Of a stretch of DNA of 64,000 nucleotides, positions 27,272 to 38,942 are shown piece by piece. The DNA lies in contig NZ_CAKAPD010000001.1 in NCBI RefSeq assembly GCF_916715725.1, positions 1 to 64,000 on the forward strand, given 5' to 3'. Every line of letters begins with the position of its first letter. Position 1 is the stretch's first letter. Under the pieces are notes generated by a model. It was not told the origin of the DNA, searched no databases, and saw nothing but the letters and a program-made list of their open reading frames with translations. A program made the position numbers and the translations under genes. The DNA comes from an uncultured Rothia sp. Its GTDB lineage: Bacteria > Actinomycetota > Actinomycetes > Actinomycetales > Micrococcaceae.

Positions 27272-27450
27272 GGATTTCTGCTCCGGTGTGATGCGGTGAG
27301 ATTGCACCTTCCGGATGCGCCCTCAGGGTGCCCGAGCTCTGCGAGGGCGGGTTCCCTGCGTCGGCGCGGAGGAAGTGTGTAGCGAACCGCCGCTGTGAAC
27401 CTTTGCCGCAAGCCGCATACGCCTACCGGCAACCACAAACCAAATACGAG

Positions 27451-27500
27451 AATGCCGCCGCACCCTCCCAAGAACCGGGGGAGTGCGGCGGCATTTCTTT
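27451..27500. terminator. Terminator between small paralogue 2 and the glycosyltransferase
   Basis: Arms at about 27451-27469 and 27477-27494 (AATGCCGCCGCAC core) pair almost perfectly, followed by TCTTT on the plus strand and by short T-rich sequence on the minus strand. It lies between convergent genes and may serve both. Confidence 0.8.
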
Positions 27501-27514
27501 GCCCAATGCAGGCT

Positions 27515-28642
27515 CTAGAGCCCGCGCACAACCTCCAGCAGCTTGAGCGCCGAGTCGCGCCAGGAGTAGCGGCGCACATCCGACAGGCCGTCAATGATGA
27601 CGCGCTCGCGAACGGCGGTGTCCTCCAGAGAACGGATTGCCTTCACCCAATCGGCGGCGTGCGCCTCCGGGGCACCGTCAACCGGCGCGAACACGGCGTG
27701 CGGCGCGATCTCACGGAAAATCGGGATGTCACTAATCACCGCGGGGCAACCGGCAGCCTGAGCCTCGACCACGGGCAGGCCGTAACCCTCCTCGCGGGAG
27801 GCAGTCACCAGGGCGTGCGCCTGGCGGAGCAACTGCTGGTACTCCTCATCGCTCACGCCGTTGTGCACCTCCACGTTCTCACCGATGAGGCGTTCGTCGG
27901 TGAGCTGCACCAGGCGCTGCGGCGGCATCTTCGACAGCAGGTGCAGGCGGTAATCCGGCAGGGAACGCATCGCCAGCAGCAGGGTTTCTACGTTCTTGTA
28001 CGGCATGAACGAACCCATGTACACCAGGTGCTTGACGGGCTGCTCTTCGCGGGTGGTGGCGCGTTCCAGCGCGGTCTGGCGGGAGACGACGCTGCCGGGC
28101 TGCGGGGCGTTGGGCACCACGAACAGCGGCTTGGTGGTCAGCTCGTGCTCACGAATTAGCGAGGCGGTCGACTCAGAAACAGTCACGACCGCGTCGCCGT
28201 GGTTGAGCAGGAAGCGCTGCGGGGTGTAGGTCTTGTGGAAGAGCCTCCAGCCCACGCGCACCGGTGCGGGCAGGAACCCGGGCGGGGTCGGGTGCGAGTA
28301 GTAGATCAGGTCGTGCAGGGTGAGAATCAGCTTGAATTTGCGTCCGGTGGAGCCGATGGTCTGCATGGGGGAGAACACCACGTCCGGCGCGTACTTATTC
28401 AGCTGCAGGGCTGCGGTCGGTTCGAGCGGGCCGGTGGGCGAGCAGATCTTCACGTGCGGCAAATCCGGCAGCATGTCCAGCTGACGCTCATCGCTGATAA
28501 TCATGGTCAGGTCAAGGTCAGCGGCGGCTTCGTCACCGGTGTCAATGAGGGTTTTGAGCGCGCCCAGCAGGGACGCGGTGTAGCGGCTGATGCCGTCGTG
28601 GAAGCCGATACGGGTGTATCGGGCGTCAACCATGAGTTTCAT
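27515..28642 (-). CDS. Glycosyltransferase family 4-like protein
   Basis: A 375-residue GT-B fold glycosyltransferase, expected to transfer a sugar from a nucleotide donor. The C-terminal domain has the GT4 motif EGYGLPVVEAQAAGCPAVISD, with the E-x7-E pair that binds the donor. VYMGSFMPYKNVETLL (about 215-230) is the usual start of the donor-binding domain. The N-terminal MVDARYTRIGFHDGISRY is typical of mannosyltransferase-like GT4 members. It starts 9 nt after the upstream alpha/beta hydrolase and likely shares its transcript. The acceptor cannot be predicted from sequence. Confidence 0.88.
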   Translation of the reverse strand: MKLMVDARYTRIGFHDGISRYTASLLGALKTLIDTGDEAAADLDLTMIISDERQLDMLPDLPHVKICSPTGPLEPTAALQLNKYAPDVVFSPMQTIGSTGRKFKLILTLHDLIYYSHPTPPGFLPAPVRVGWRLFHKTYTPQRFLLNHGDAVVTVSESTASLIREHELTTKPLFVVPNAPQPGSVVSRQTALERATTREEQPVKHLVYMGSFMPYKNVETLLLAMRSLPDYRLHLLSKMPPQRLVQLTDERLIGENVEVHNGVSDEEYQQLLRQAHALVTASREEGYGLPVVEAQAAGCPAVISDIPIFREIAPHAVFAPVDGAPEAHAADWVKAIRSLEDTAVRERVIIDGLSDVRRYSWRDSALKLLEVVRGL

Positions 28643-28651
28643 GTTGGTTCC

Positions 28652-29722
28652 TTACTTCTCGTTCCCTGAGTGTCCGGCGGCGAAATCGGCGATGAGTTCC
28701 GCGGCGCGGCGAGGGGTTTCGTAGTGGATGAGGTGCCCGACTTCGGGGATCATGTCCAGGCGCTCGCGGGCACCGGTCGAAGTAGCGGGCAGGTTGCGGG
28801 AGGTCAGCGTCGCGTACATGGCGCGAGCCGTTTCGGGGGTGCCCAGGTCGTCGTCTTCGGCGACGAGCATCTGCACCGGCACCCGGATTGCGGCGGCGTA
28901 TTCGGCGGCGGTGTGCGTAATGGACGCTTCGTAGGCGCTGAGCACTCCGCGGCGGGAGCCGAAGGAGCCGAAGTAGGCGGCGTGCTGGCCGTTGATGAAG
29001 CGGCGCATTGCCTTGTCTTTGGTGCGCATCATGACTTCGCTGGAGGCGCGGGTAATCAGCTGCGAACGCAGCAGCGGGTAGCCGATTTTTTCGGGGAGTG
29101 CCGCGCCGGCGCGGTAGTAGAGAGATGCGAGGCGGGAGGCGACGCGCTGGCTACCTTCGAGGGCGGGCTCGCTAATCGGGTTGATGAGCGAGAGGAGCGC
29201 GAGCGAGTTCGGGTGTGCGGCGGCGAAGGCGCTGGTGACGATGGAGCCGAAGGAGTGGCCGACCAGGTGCAGCGGTAGGGGCTGTGCATTCTCGCGGGCG
29301 GGGTTAGTGTGTTCCACGAAGTCGTTCAGCCACGCCACGTACGCGTTGATGTTGTCTTCGCCCTGACTGTTTTCGTCCCGAGTGTTTTTGCTCTGAGCGC
29401 CTTCGGGCAGGTCTGCGGAGCGGCCAAAGCCAGGCAGGTCGGGGCTGATGATGCTGACGTTCGGGATGAGCTTCAGCAGGTAGTTCGCGATGATTTCGAG
29501 GCCGTGGTGGTCGCCGCGGAAGCCGTGCACGAGCAGCACGGGGTAGGAGCCTTCGGGGAAGGTTCCGTCGTTCATGCCTTTGCCGTACTGCCAGTAGCGG
29601 GTCATGACCGCCTGCGCGCCGTCACCAATGAGGGCGTCGTGGCGGGTACCGGGAATGAGCGGGCCGGGCACACCCTCAAGAACTGAGGTGTTGGGGGAGT
29701 CCGGGGTAACGGTGGAGGTCAT
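28652..29722 (-). CDS. Alpha/beta hydrolase
   Basis: A 356-residue alpha/beta hydrolase. VLLVHGFRGDHHGLE supplies the oxyanion HG motif (about residues 63-77). The nucleophile elbow is GHSFGS (about 153-158). A catalytic Asp is plausible in AEDDDLGTPE and the His in EVGHLIHYE (about 330). No signal peptide is seen. The protein begins with MTSTVTPDSPN and its gene is divergent from leuS across 246 bp. It is probably co-transcribed with the downstream glycosyltransferase. Substrate is unknown. Confidence 0.87.
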   Translation of the reverse strand: MTSTVTPDSPNTSVLEGVPGPLIPGTRHDALIGDGAQAVMTRYWQYGKGMNDGTFPEGSYPVLLVHGFRGDHHGLEIIANYLLKLIPNVSIISPDLPGFGRSADLPEGAQSKNTRDENSQGEDNINAYVAWLNDFVEHTNPARENAQPLPLHLVGHSFGSIVTSAFAAAHPNSLALLSLINPISEPALEGSQRVASRLASLYYRAGAALPEKIGYPLLRSQLITRASSEVMMRTKDKAMRRFINGQHAAYFGSFGSRRGVLSAYEASITHTAAEYAAAIRVPVQMLVAEDDDLGTPETARAMYATLTSRNLPATSTGARERLDMIPEVGHLIHYETPRRAAELIADFAAGHSGNEK

Positions 29723-29968
29723 GGGTACCTTTCGCGGGTTGGGTACTGGGACGGCAAAGTCCCGTTCTTAATTCTAGGGGAGAAGCCTGAAAGGGCTCTG
29801 AAACCCGCCTGCCGCATCGGTGGTTGGGCGTGTGATTGTGCAGGTGGTCGGGCGGGTGGTGTCGTCCATTTGGTAGTCGGCTCGGCCTCAACTCTGGCGC
29901 GGTGCGGGTTTCGCGTTACACTTGGAGGGTTAAGTTTTTATCAACCTGTCTTTATTTAAGGAATCGCT

Positions 29969-32464
29969 GTGTCTGCTCAGGTAGAGACCGAACGCAACGA
30001 AAATGCGTACGACTTCCGCGCTATGGAAGCCAAGTGGCGCCCCTACTGGGACGAAACGAAGGTTTTCCAGCCCACCGGTGACGCCCCCAAGGGCCGCAAG
30101 TATGTGCTGGATATGTTCCCGTACCCCTCCGGTGACCTTCACATGGGTCACGCGGAGGCATTCGCTATTGGTGACATGAACGCCCGCTACTTCAAGCAGT
30201 GCGGCTACGATGTTCTGCACCCGATTGGCTGGGACTCCTTCGGCCTGCCCGCTGAGAACGCAGCCATTAAGAACGACACTCACCCCAAGGAGTGGACGTA
30301 CAAGAACATTGAGACTCAGGCTGAGTCCTTCAAGCGTTACGCTATTGCTGTTGACTGGAGCCGCCGCCTGCACACCTCGGACCCCGAGTACTACAAGTGG
30401 ACTCAGTGGCTGTTCGAGCAGTTCTACAAGAAGGGCCTGGCGTACCGCAAGGACTCCATGGTCAACTGGTGCCCCAAGGACCAGACCGTGCTCGCGAACG
30501 AGCAGGTTGTGAACGGTGCGTGTGAGCGTTGCGGTACTACCGTGACTAAGAAGTCGCTGAACCAGTGGTACTTCAAGATTACTGATTACGCACAGCAGCT
30601 GCTGGACGACATGGAGCAGCTGGAGGGCAAGTGGCCCGACCGTGTTCTGCTCATGCAGCGCAACTGGATTGGTCGTTCTGAGGGCGCTGAGGTGCGCTTC
30701 GAGATTGAGGCGACCGAGGACCAGGCTGCTGAGTCCTTCACCGTGTTCACCACCCGCCCGGACACCCTGTATGGTGCAACCTTCATCGTGGTTGCTGCGG
30801 ATGCGGCGTTCGCCGAGCAGATTGTGGCACCCGAGCACAAGGCTGCCCTGGAGCAGTACCGTGAAGACATTAAGGCGCTGAGCGATATTGACCGCCAGTC
30901 CTCCGACCGCGAGAAGACCGGCGTGTTCACCGGCCGCTACGCGATTAACCCGCTGACCGGCGCGAAGCTGCCCGTCTGGGCTTCTGACTACGTGCTCGCT
31001 GACTACGGTACCGGCGCGATTATGGCTGTGCCCGCGCACGACCAGCGTGACCTTGAGTTCGCCCTGAAGTTCGACCTGCCCATCGTGAAGGTCCTGGACG
31101 TTGAGGGTGCTGAGGACCCGGCTACCAGCGGTATTGCCGCAGCTGGTGACGGCGTGCTCATCAACTCCGGTGAGCTGACCGGCCTGCCGAAGGCTGAGGC
31201 GCTCGCTAAGGCTATTGAGCTGGTTGAGGCTGCCGGCACCGGTGAGGGTAAGGTCATTTACCGTCTGCGTGACTGGCTGCTGTCCCGCCAGCGTTTCTGG
31301 GGTACCCCCATCCCCGTGATTCACTGTGAGGATTGTGGCGAGGTTCTGGTTCCTGAGGATCAGCTGCCGGTGCTGCTGCCCGATAACCTGCGCGGTGAGC
31401 AGCTGGCTCCTAAGGGCCAGTCGCCTCTTGCCGCTGCCGATGACTGGGCGACTGTGCCTTGCCCCGAGTGTGGCAAGCAGGCTCGCCGTGACTCGGACAC
31501 CATGGACACCTTCGTGGATTCCTCCTGGTACTTCCTGCGTTACGTTTCCCCGAACTACGACAAGGCTCCTTTCGACCCGCAGGCTATGAGCGAGTGGGGT
31601 GCCGTCGACATGTACGTTGGCGGTGTGGAGCACGCTATTCTGCACCTGCTGTACGCACGCTTCTTCACCAAGGTTGTTCGCGACCTGGGCCTGATTAAGC
31701 ACGATGAGCCGTTCAAGGCGCTCATGAACCAGGGTCAGGTGCTCAACGGCGGTAAGGCTATGTCCAAGTCGCTGGGTAACGGCGTGAACCTGGGTGAGCA
31801 GCTCGACAAGTTCGGTGTGGACGCTATCCGCACCACCATGATTTTCGCGTCCCCGCCCGAGGATGACGTGGACTGGGCGGATGTTTCCCCGTCCGGTTCG
31901 CAGAAGTTCCTGGCCCGCGCATGGCGTGTGGCTCAGGACGTCACCAGCGAACCCGGCGTTGACGCAACCACCGGTGACCTGGAGCTGCAGAAGCTGATTG
32001 CTCGCACCGTGCACGAGGTTCAGGGCCTGCTGGATAACGGCAAGTTCAACGTGGTTGTTGCTAAGACCATGGAGCTTGTGAACGCTACCCGTAAGGCTAT
32101 TGACTCCGGTGCTGGTGCGGCTGACCCGGCTGTCCGTAAGGCTGCTGAGACTGTCGCTATTCTGCTGTCTCTGTACGCACCTTACACCGCTGAGGACATG
32201 TGGCACGCTCTCGGTCACGACACCCCGGTTCTGACCGCGGGCTTCCCCGAGGTTGACCCGGCTCTGCTGGTGGATGACACCGTCACCGCTATCGTGCAGA
32301 TTAAGGGCAAGGTCAAGGCTCGTCTGGAGGTTGCGAAGGACATTTCCGAGCAGGAGCTTCAGGAGCTGGCTCTGGCGGATGCCGCTGTTCAGCGTTCGAT
32401 TGGTGACGCCGAGATCCGCAAGGTGATTGTGCGTGCGCCTAAGCTCGTGAACATCGTGATCTAA
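29969..32464 (+). CDS. leuS: Leucyl-tRNA synthetase
   Basis: Class I aminoacyl-tRNA synthetase of 831 residues that charges tRNA-Leu. The HIGH-type motif is HMGH at 58-61, inside [17 protein letters not shown]. The KMSKS-type motif is AMSKS at about 596-600. The editing (CP1) domain lies between, with [12 protein letters not shown] and [17 protein letters not shown]. The C-terminal anticodon-binding domain is complete. The GTG start has AAGGA 6 nt upstream. No T-box or other leader is evident in the 246-bp upstream gap. A long antisense ORF over this gene is a frame shadow. Confidence 0.97.
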   Translation: MSAQVETERNENAYDFRAMEAKWRPYWDETKVFQPTGDAPKGRKYVLDMFPYPSGDLHMGHAEAFAIGDMNARYFKQCGYDVLHPIGWDSFGLPAENAAIKNDTHPKEWTYKNIETQAESFKRYAIAVDWSRRLHTSDPEYYKWTQWLFEQFYKKGLAYRKDSMVNWCPKDQTVLANEQVVNGACERCGTTVTKKSLNQWYFKITDYAQQLLDDMEQLEGKWPDRVLLMQRNWIGRSEGAEVRFEIEATEDQAAESFTVFTTRPDTLYGATFIVVAADAAFAEQIVAPEHKAALEQYREDIKALSDIDRQSSDREKTGVFTGRYAINPLTGAKLPVWASDYVLADYGTGAIMAVPAHDQRDLEFALKFDLPIVKVLDVEGAEDPATSGIAAAGDGVLINSGELTGLPKAEALAKAIELVEAAGTGEGKVIYRLRDWLLSRQRFWGTPIPVIHCEDCGEVLVPEDQLPVLLPDNLRGEQLAPKGQSPLAAADDWATVPCPECGKQARRDSDTMDTFVDSSWYFLRYVSPNYDKAPFDPQAMSEWGAVDMYVGGVEHAILHLLYARFFTKVVRDLGLIKHDEPFKALMNQGQVLNGGKAMSKSLGNGVNLGEQLDKFGVDAIRTTMIFASPPEDDVDWADVSPSGSQKFLARAWRVAQDVTSEPGVDATTGDLELQKLIARTVHEVQGLLDNGKFNVVVAKTMELVNATRKAIDSGAGAADPAVRKAAETVAILLSLYAPYTAEDMWHALGHDTPVLTAGFPEVDPALLVDDTVTAIVQIKGKVKARLEVAKDISEQELQELALADAAVQRSIGDAEIRKVIVRAPKLVNIVI

Positions 32465-32499
32465 GCTTTTTAGATAAAGAAGTTTCTTAGATAAAGTAC

Positions 32500-32559
32500 A
32501 AGCCCCGCTGTGGCTTCGGTTCGTTTTGTGGAACGAACCCGGAGGTGCGGCGGGGCTTG
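32500..32559 (+). terminator. Long hairpin after leuS
   Basis: CAAGCCCCGC (32500-32509) pairs with its complement at 32550-32559. An inner 8-bp stem (32518-32525 with 32532-32539) sits inside. There is no U tract afterwards, so it may be a pause or a rho-assisted end. Confidence 0.55.
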
Positions 32560-32692
32560 CGTCGTTAACGCGGTCTTTAGCGCGTTGAACCTGGACGTTC
32601 CGCCCTGTCGGGGCTATGGTGGTAGAAGCCCGCAATGAGACGCCAGACACAATAGTTGTGTCGTGAATATAACCAGCAGGGGAGAGGGACCA

Positions 32693-33790
32693 ATGAGCCA
32701 GAAGGATACTCAGCAGGAACATGCTGAGCAGGCGCATCCTGCACACGAGCAGGATAGCCGCATTGCCGTGGTAACCGATAGCGCCGCCGCCCTCGACCCG
32801 GAGCTCGTGCAGCGCCTGAGCGCTCGCGGTAATTTTATGCTGGTTCCGATGCCGGTGACCATTCGCACGCCCGGTGAGCCGGATCGTCAGCTGCAGGATT
32901 TGACCGCCGCCGAGGTGGATGAGGCGATTATGCTTGCGCACGTGATGGGTCAGACGGTGAGCACTTCCGGGCCCGCACCGGGCGTGTTTGCTGATGTGTA
33001 TGACGAGCTGGCGTCGCGAGGTTTTACGCATGTGGTGTCTGTGCATCTGTCCGGTGAGCTCTCGGGCACGGTGGAGGCGGCACGCACAGGTGCCCGCCTG
33101 AGCCGCCTGGGTTCTAAGGGCGTGAGCGTGGTGGATAGCCGCACGGTCGCCGGTGCCTACGGTCATGCGGTGGTGCGCGCCCTGGAGATGCTGAACTCTG
33201 CTTCCTCTGATTTTGTTCCGAGCCCTGACTACCCGAGCCCTGACTATCCGACCCCCGCGCAGCTGGTGGACTACATTCAGTCCGTCTGCGAGCAGTCCAC
33301 GCTCTACTTCTATATCCCGACCCTGGATGCGTTGCGCCGCGGTGGCCGTGTTTCCCCGGCGTTGGCGATGGTGGGGCAGATGTTCCAGATTAAGCCGATT
33401 GGCACGATTACCGAGGGCAAGCTGGCGTATGTGGAGCGTCCCCGCACTGCGGCGCGCGCTCTGGAGCGCCTGGTGGAGGTGACCGTGCAGACCTGCCGTG
33501 AGCATCAGCATGCGGCGGCGCTCAGCTCGGCTTCAGTGGGCTCTACCACCGCCGACCCCGCCAGTTCTTCACTTGCCGCATCCCCGCGCGGTGAGGTGGT
33601 TGCGGTGCATCATGTGGGCAATGCGGCGCAGGCGCTGCAGCTGTATGAGCAGGTTCAGCAGATGCTGGGGGAGAGCTCCCTAGTCCATGATGCTGCCGCT
33701 TCTTCGGCGCCGGAGTTTTTGGTGAGTGCGTTGCCGCCGGTGTTGTCGGCTCATTCGGGGCTGGGTGCTGTGGCGCTGGTCGTTTATTAG
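32693..33790 (+). CDS. DegV family fatty-acid-binding protein
   Basis: A 365-residue DegV-type protein; members bind a fatty acid and can serve as FakB partners of fatty acid kinase. IAVVTDSAAALDPEL near residue 23, the SQPSP-equivalent TVSTSGPAPGVF, and VVSVHLSGELSGTVEAAR are the conserved fatty-acid-binding elements. TLDALRRGGRVSPALAMVG and the PIGTITEGKL segment follow. The first 20 residues are a Glu/His/Gln-rich extension. I chose ATG at 32693 with GGGGAGAGGG just upstream. No FakA-type kinase gene is nearby in the window. Confidence 0.9.
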   Translation: MSQKDTQQEHAEQAHPAHEQDSRIAVVTDSAAALDPELVQRLSARGNFMLVPMPVTIRTPGEPDRQLQDLTAAEVDEAIMLAHVMGQTVSTSGPAPGVFADVYDELASRGFTHVVSVHLSGELSGTVEAARTGARLSRLGSKGVSVVDSRTVAGAYGHAVVRALEMLNSASSDFVPSPDYPSPDYPTPAQLVDYIQSVCEQSTLYFYIPTLDALRRGGRVSPALAMVGQMFQIKPIGTITEGKLAYVERPRTAARALERLVEVTVQTCREHQHAAALSSASVGSTTADPASSSLAASPRGEVVAVHHVGNAAQALQLYEQVQQMLGESSLVHDAAASSAPEFLVSALPPVLSAHSGLGAVALVVY

Positions 33791-35419
<1,629 letters not shown>

Positions 35420-35482
35420 GCCCCAATAGGCTTACGACGCTCACCAAGTGTAAGCGTCACCCCGCGTAACTAACGCATAGTG

Positions 35483-35522
35483 AACCCCGGCACCACCGCA
35501 TCAAGCGGGGGAGTCGGGGTTT
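35483..35522 (+). terminator. Terminator between gap and pgk
   Basis: AACCCCG (35483-35489) pairs with CGGGGTT (35515-35521); an inner CCGC/GCGG stem adds stability with internal bulges. A short T run follows (TTTGC). Together with the separate pgk promoter it suggests gap and pgk are largely independent transcripts. Confidence 0.65.
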
Positions 35523-35692
35523 GCTGTACCAAGACCCTTTATGAGGGCTTTGAATAAAACCCAAAAAACGTATAAACATACTATTTTCCGTCGCCCTTTT
35601 GGGTCAAAAATACCGTAAGAAAATAGCTGATAGAGAGTGCGAATATCCGCGATATTCTGCGGAAAAACACCATATAAAAGCTATTTACTAGG

Positions 35693-35721
35693 CTGTCAAT
35701 CACCCTAATGTTCGGTATGAT
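35693..35721 (+). promoter_or_regulatory. Promoter of pgk
   Basis: CTGTCA (35693-35698) and TATGAT (35716-35721) are separated by 17 bp. The predicted leader to the pgk ATG is about 35 nt and includes AGGAGG. Spacing and hexamers fit a primary sigma factor promoter. Confidence 0.65.
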
Positions 35722-35761
35722 GGAAACGGTATATAAACCCACCTATCCAGGAGGAATTCCT

Positions 35762-36985
35762 ATGGCTAAGGCACTGTCCGAACTGCTCGAAGAAGGCGTC
35801 GCAGGCCGCCACGTTCTCGTCCGTTCCGACCTGAACGTACCCCTGAAGGACGGCGTTGTCACCGACGACGGCCGCGTCCGCGCATCCCTGCCCGTCATTG
35901 AGAAGCTTGCCAAGGCTGGCGCACGCGTTATCGTGACCGCGCACCTGGGCCGCCCCAAGGGCAAGGTTGACCCCCAGTACTCCATCGCACCGGCAGCTGC
36001 ACGCCTGGCTGAGCTGGCATCCGTGCCCGTGAAGGTTGCAACCGACCTGGTAGGCGAGGACGCAAAGGCTAAGGCAGCAGCCCTGGCTGACGGCGAAGTT
36101 CTGGTCGTTGAGAACGTTCGCTACGATGCACGCGAGACCTCCAAGGATGACGCAGAGCGCGGCGAATTCGCCGACGAGCTGGTCGCACTGACCGGCGAGA
36201 ACGGCGCATACGTGAATGACGCATTCGGTGCGGTTCACCGCAAGCACGCTTCCGTCTACGACGTTGCTAAGCGTCTGCCCGCATACCTGGGTGACCTGGT
36301 GAAGAAGGAAGTTGACGTTCTGGCTAAGACCCTGAACGACCCCGAGCGTCCCTTCGTTGTGGTCATGGGTGGCGCTAAGGTTTCCGATAAGCTCGCCGTG
36401 ATTGACAACCTGATCGGTAAGGCTGACACCATCCTCATTGGTGGCGGTATGGGCTACACCTTCGCATACGCACAGGGCTACGAGGTTGGCCAGTCTCTGC
36501 TGGAGAAGGACCAGGTCGAGAACGTTCTGCGTTACCTGAAGGAAGCTCCCGAGAAGGGTACCGAAATCATCACCGCAGTTGACGTTGTTTGGTCTGACGC
36601 ATTCTCCGCTGACGCTAACACCGAGATCCGCCCCATTGAGGATCTGACCGGTGGCAAGCTCGGCGCAGAGGCTGAGGGTCTGGACATTGGCCCCAAGACC
36701 CGCGAAATCTTCGCTGAGAAGATTAAGGCTGCGAAGACCATCTTCTGGAACGGCCCCGTTGGCGTGTTCGAGATTGCTCCCTTCGCTGAGGGTACCCGCG
36801 CGGTGGCACAGGCTATCGTCGACTCTGACGCATTCTCCATCATTGGTGGTGGCGACTCTGCTTCTGCAGTCCGTAACCTGGGCTTCAAGGATGAGCAGTT
36901 CGGCCACATCTCCACCGGTGGTGGCGCTTCCCTCGAGTACATTGAGGGTAAGACCCTGCCCGGCCTGGAGGCACTGGGCGCCTAA
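35762..36985 (+). CDS. pgk: Phosphoglycerate kinase
   Basis: A 407-residue glycolytic kinase moving phosphate from 1,3-bisphosphoglycerate to ADP. Visible motifs are VLVRSDLNVPL, the TAHLGRPKGK substrate loop, VMGGAKVSDK, and the C-terminal GGGDSASAV and STGGGASLEYIEGK nucleotide and hinge regions. I chose ATG at 35762, directly after AGGAGGAATTCCT. Codon use is highly biased. A strong terminator follows at 37025, separating it from the DUF6318-like genes. Confidence 0.97.
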   Translation: MAKALSELLEEGVAGRHVLVRSDLNVPLKDGVVTDDGRVRASLPVIEKLAKAGARVIVTAHLGRPKGKVDPQYSIAPAAARLAELASVPVKVATDLVGEDAKAKAAALADGEVLVVENVRYDARETSKDDAERGEFADELVALTGENGAYVNDAFGAVHRKHASVYDVAKRLPAYLGDLVKKEVDVLAKTLNDPERPFVVVMGGAKVSDKLAVIDNLIGKADTILIGGGMGYTFAYAQGYEVGQSLLEKDQVENVLRYLKEAPEKGTEIITAVDVVWSDAFSADANTEIRPIEDLTGGKLGAEAEGLDIGPKTREIFAEKIKAAKTIFWNGPVGVFEIAPFAEGTRAVAQAIVDSDAFSIIGGGDSASAVRNLGFKDEQFGHISTGGGASLEYIEGKTLPGLEALGA

Positions 36986-37024
36986 TCTGGGTGCACAGAT
37001 TTAGTACACGGTTTTAGTGTAGGG

Positions 37025-37070
37025 AACCCCCGCTGGAGCGGTATTTCGGTACCGTTCCGGCGGGGGTTTC
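37025..37070 (+). terminator. Intrinsic terminator after pgk
   Basis: A 19-bp stem with two G-U pairs (arms 37025-37043 and 37050-37068), loop TTTCGG, followed by TC and a short T run inside the arm. It is 40 bp after the pgk stop. Confidence 0.85.
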
Positions 37071-37424
37071 TGCATGCCCGCTCATGCTCGGATAATCCTG
37101 CGCGGGCAGATGGGCGGGGCTGTTTCCTGGCTATATGCTGTGGATTCCCTAGATGTGCGGCTTGTATCCGGCAGGCTTAGAGGCGGCTTTACTAGACTAG
37201 AAATGTAGAGGTTCCCGGCGCTCACCGGGCGGTACCCATACGGTTACTGCGGGGGAGCGAAGCAGGGGGCGCACGCACCTCCACAGGCAAACAAATACAG
37301 ACAAGCGAATACAGGCGGGCGAAGACGCCCAGGTGCTGAACCCAACCGCCCCGAGCAGCCCAGAACCGCCTCGGCAGCTCGTGAAAACGGCAACTAGTGA
37401 ACATCGAATCCAAGGAGGGAAAGA
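37071..37424. other. Gap between pgk and the first DUF6318-like gene
   Basis: About 350 bp with no trusted ORF. An ACTAGACTAGAAATGTAGAG stretch near 37190 could carry a promoter. The 37200-37400 part contains repeated ACAAATACAG/GCGAATACAG units (about 37288-37315). Confidence 0.4.
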
Positions 37425-38015
37425 ATGACCGTCAACGCTCAAGCGCTCTTTGACGAAAAAGACTACACCGGAACATACCCGTACGTTGCCGATGGCGTGA
37501 TTGGGCCCTACACACCCGCAAACCGGGACCACCCCGCCTACTCGGCACCCGCCCCGGGCGTGAGGTACACGCCGAATGCTTACAAGGTGTCAAACCTGCG
37601 CCCCTACCTGGGCTACTACTACGCCTGCCAAAATTACATGATTCTCGCATCGGAACCTGCCGTTCTGAGGATCGACAATATCAGTGAAGAAATGTTCTTC
37701 CCCACCATCCAGGACCTCTACGAAGAAGGTAAAGGCTGGGTCATTACCCCTAACCCCCAGATTCTGACCATGAACCTTCTGGAAGGGCAGCCGCGCCTCA
37801 TCTACGAGACGCTAAAAATTGTGGAATGGAACGTGCGGTTCGATATTCTTCCCGAAGTTCAGGTGTACCGCAAAGACACAAACCAGGTGTACCCCATCAC
37901 TGATTTTGATACGCGCGGCCTGATCCGTGACGGCGCAATACACGGGACTCTACGCACACAATTCACGAATGAGTGGAGGCCCGTCCAATTCATTTCAGAA
38001 AATAGCCTGAGCTAG
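37425..38015 (+). CDS. DUF6318-like protein without membrane anchor
   Basis: A 196-residue protein with ribosome site AAGGAGGG. The core YLGYYYACQNYMILASEPAVLRI, followed by an EEGKGWVI segment, matches the layout of the next gene (YAFLAYYFASMNYFYHTGDTEPL, EKRGWVISADK). That pattern resembles actinobacterial DUF6318 lipoproteins, but this protein has no signal peptide or lipobox. The first 60 residues are Tyr/Pro-rich. It ends 16 bp before its paralogue, so the two form an operon. Function unknown. Confidence 0.7.
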   Translation: MTVNAQALFDEKDYTGTYPYVADGVIGPYTPANRDHPAYSAPAPGVRYTPNAYKVSNLRPYLGYYYACQNYMILASEPAVLRIDNISEEMFFPTIQDLYEEGKGWVITPNPQILTMNLLEGQPRLIYETLKIVEWNVRFDILPEVQVYRKDTNQVYPITDFDTRGLIRDGAIHGTLRTQFTNEWRPVQFISENSLS

Positions 38016-38031
38016 GGGAGGGGAGAGAAGC

Positions 38032-38883
38032 ATGACGAATAACTTTGGCGGACCTGGATACGGCGGGCCCGGATACAACGAGCAACGAGCGCTCATGAGG
38101 TCTGTGATCACTCGCGCCAAGTTTATACGGGCTGGCGTGTTCGCTGGTGCCGCCCTCGTCGCGATAGCTTTTGGCTGGGGCACTAAACTGCTCAACGGGA
38201 CAGGCTCGGAGTCCCAGGCCGATAAGAAGCGTGACCAGGAATTTGTGCGACTGGAACCCACGGAGAAGTACGATGAACTCCACAGCTTGGGGCCTTCCTC
38301 CGGGCCGCTGGTTTATACGGCATTCGAACGTAAGGGGCGCTTCATTCCTGCTACCGAGGCGCAGGCGGCGCAGAACGTGCCGTACCCTATTCAACAGCCC
38401 GGAATGGATAACTACGACCGCGCTGGCCTGTACGCGTTCTTGGCGTACTACTTCGCGTCGATGAATTACTTCTACCACACGGGCGATACGGAGCCTCTTT
38501 CTAAGGTCACGGACCCGGAAAAGGTGCTGCACCCCGAAATTCTTCGCCTGTACAGGGAGAAGCGCGGATGGGTTATTTCGGCTGACAAGAACGTGCTGAG
38601 CGCCAACGTTGTTGATGATCTTATTGCGGGTGAGAAACCTAAAAATACGAGCCGAAATATCCTGGTGAGCACCCTGTACACGAATAAGGCTACGAACCTC
38701 GCGTTTTATGTTAAGGAGACGGGCGAGAAGCAGGATATTCACAAATATTTGAGGTACCTGGGGCGTTTCTCGCTGGCTGTGGAGCATCTGCGCGGGCAGT
38801 GGGTGATTGTGGCTGACCGCGACGGCTACAGCATCCGCAACACCTACGAGCCGATCTACCCGCAAGGATTCGGGCAGCTGTAG
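38032..38883 (+). CDS. Membrane-anchored DUF6318-like protein
   Basis: A 283-residue protein with a Gly-rich N-terminus (NNFGGPGYGGPGYNEQ), one membrane segment around residues 32-52 (AGVFAGAALVAIAFGW) and an extracytoplasmic remainder. The DUF6318-like core includes FLAYYFASMNYFYHTGDTEP near residue 130 and a GWVISADK stretch. It is related to the preceding gene over about 100 residues. There is no lipobox Cys. The pair sits between pgk and tpiA, which are usually adjacent in actinobacteria. Function unknown. Confidence 0.75.
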   Translation: MTNNFGGPGYGGPGYNEQRALMRSVITRAKFIRAGVFAGAALVAIAFGWGTKLLNGTGSESQADKKRDQEFVRLEPTEKYDELHSLGPSSGPLVYTAFERKGRFIPATEAQAAQNVPYPIQQPGMDNYDRAGLYAFLAYYFASMNYFYHTGDTEPLSKVTDPEKVLHPEILRLYREKRGWVISADKNVLSANVVDDLIAGEKPKNTSRNILVSTLYTNKATNLAFYVKETGEKQDIHKYLRYLGRFSLAVEHLRGQWVIVADRDGYSIRNTYEPIYPQGFGQL

Positions 38884-38911
38884 TTTCTCTAGAAACCGAG
38901 GAAGTGCATCC

Positions 38912-38942
38912 GCAGGGGAAGCCACCATGAGGCTTCCCCTGC
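38912..38942 (+). terminator. Hairpin after the DUF6318-like pair
   Basis: Perfect 12-bp stem (arms 38912-38923 and 38931-38942) with loop ACCATGA, followed by ACCCGTTT. It is 29 bp beyond the stop codon. Confidence 0.65.

Noticed and set aside
29723..29968. T-box leader upstream of leuS
   Set aside because: No T-box consensus, specifier loop or terminator/antiterminator pair is visible in the 246-bp gap.
29930..33511. A 1193-codon open frame on the minus strand opposite leuS and degV
   Set aside because: It is antisense to two well-supported genes, has the low-complexity Val/Leu/Gly/Gln/His composition typical of shadow frames in high-G+C DNA, and shows no domain.
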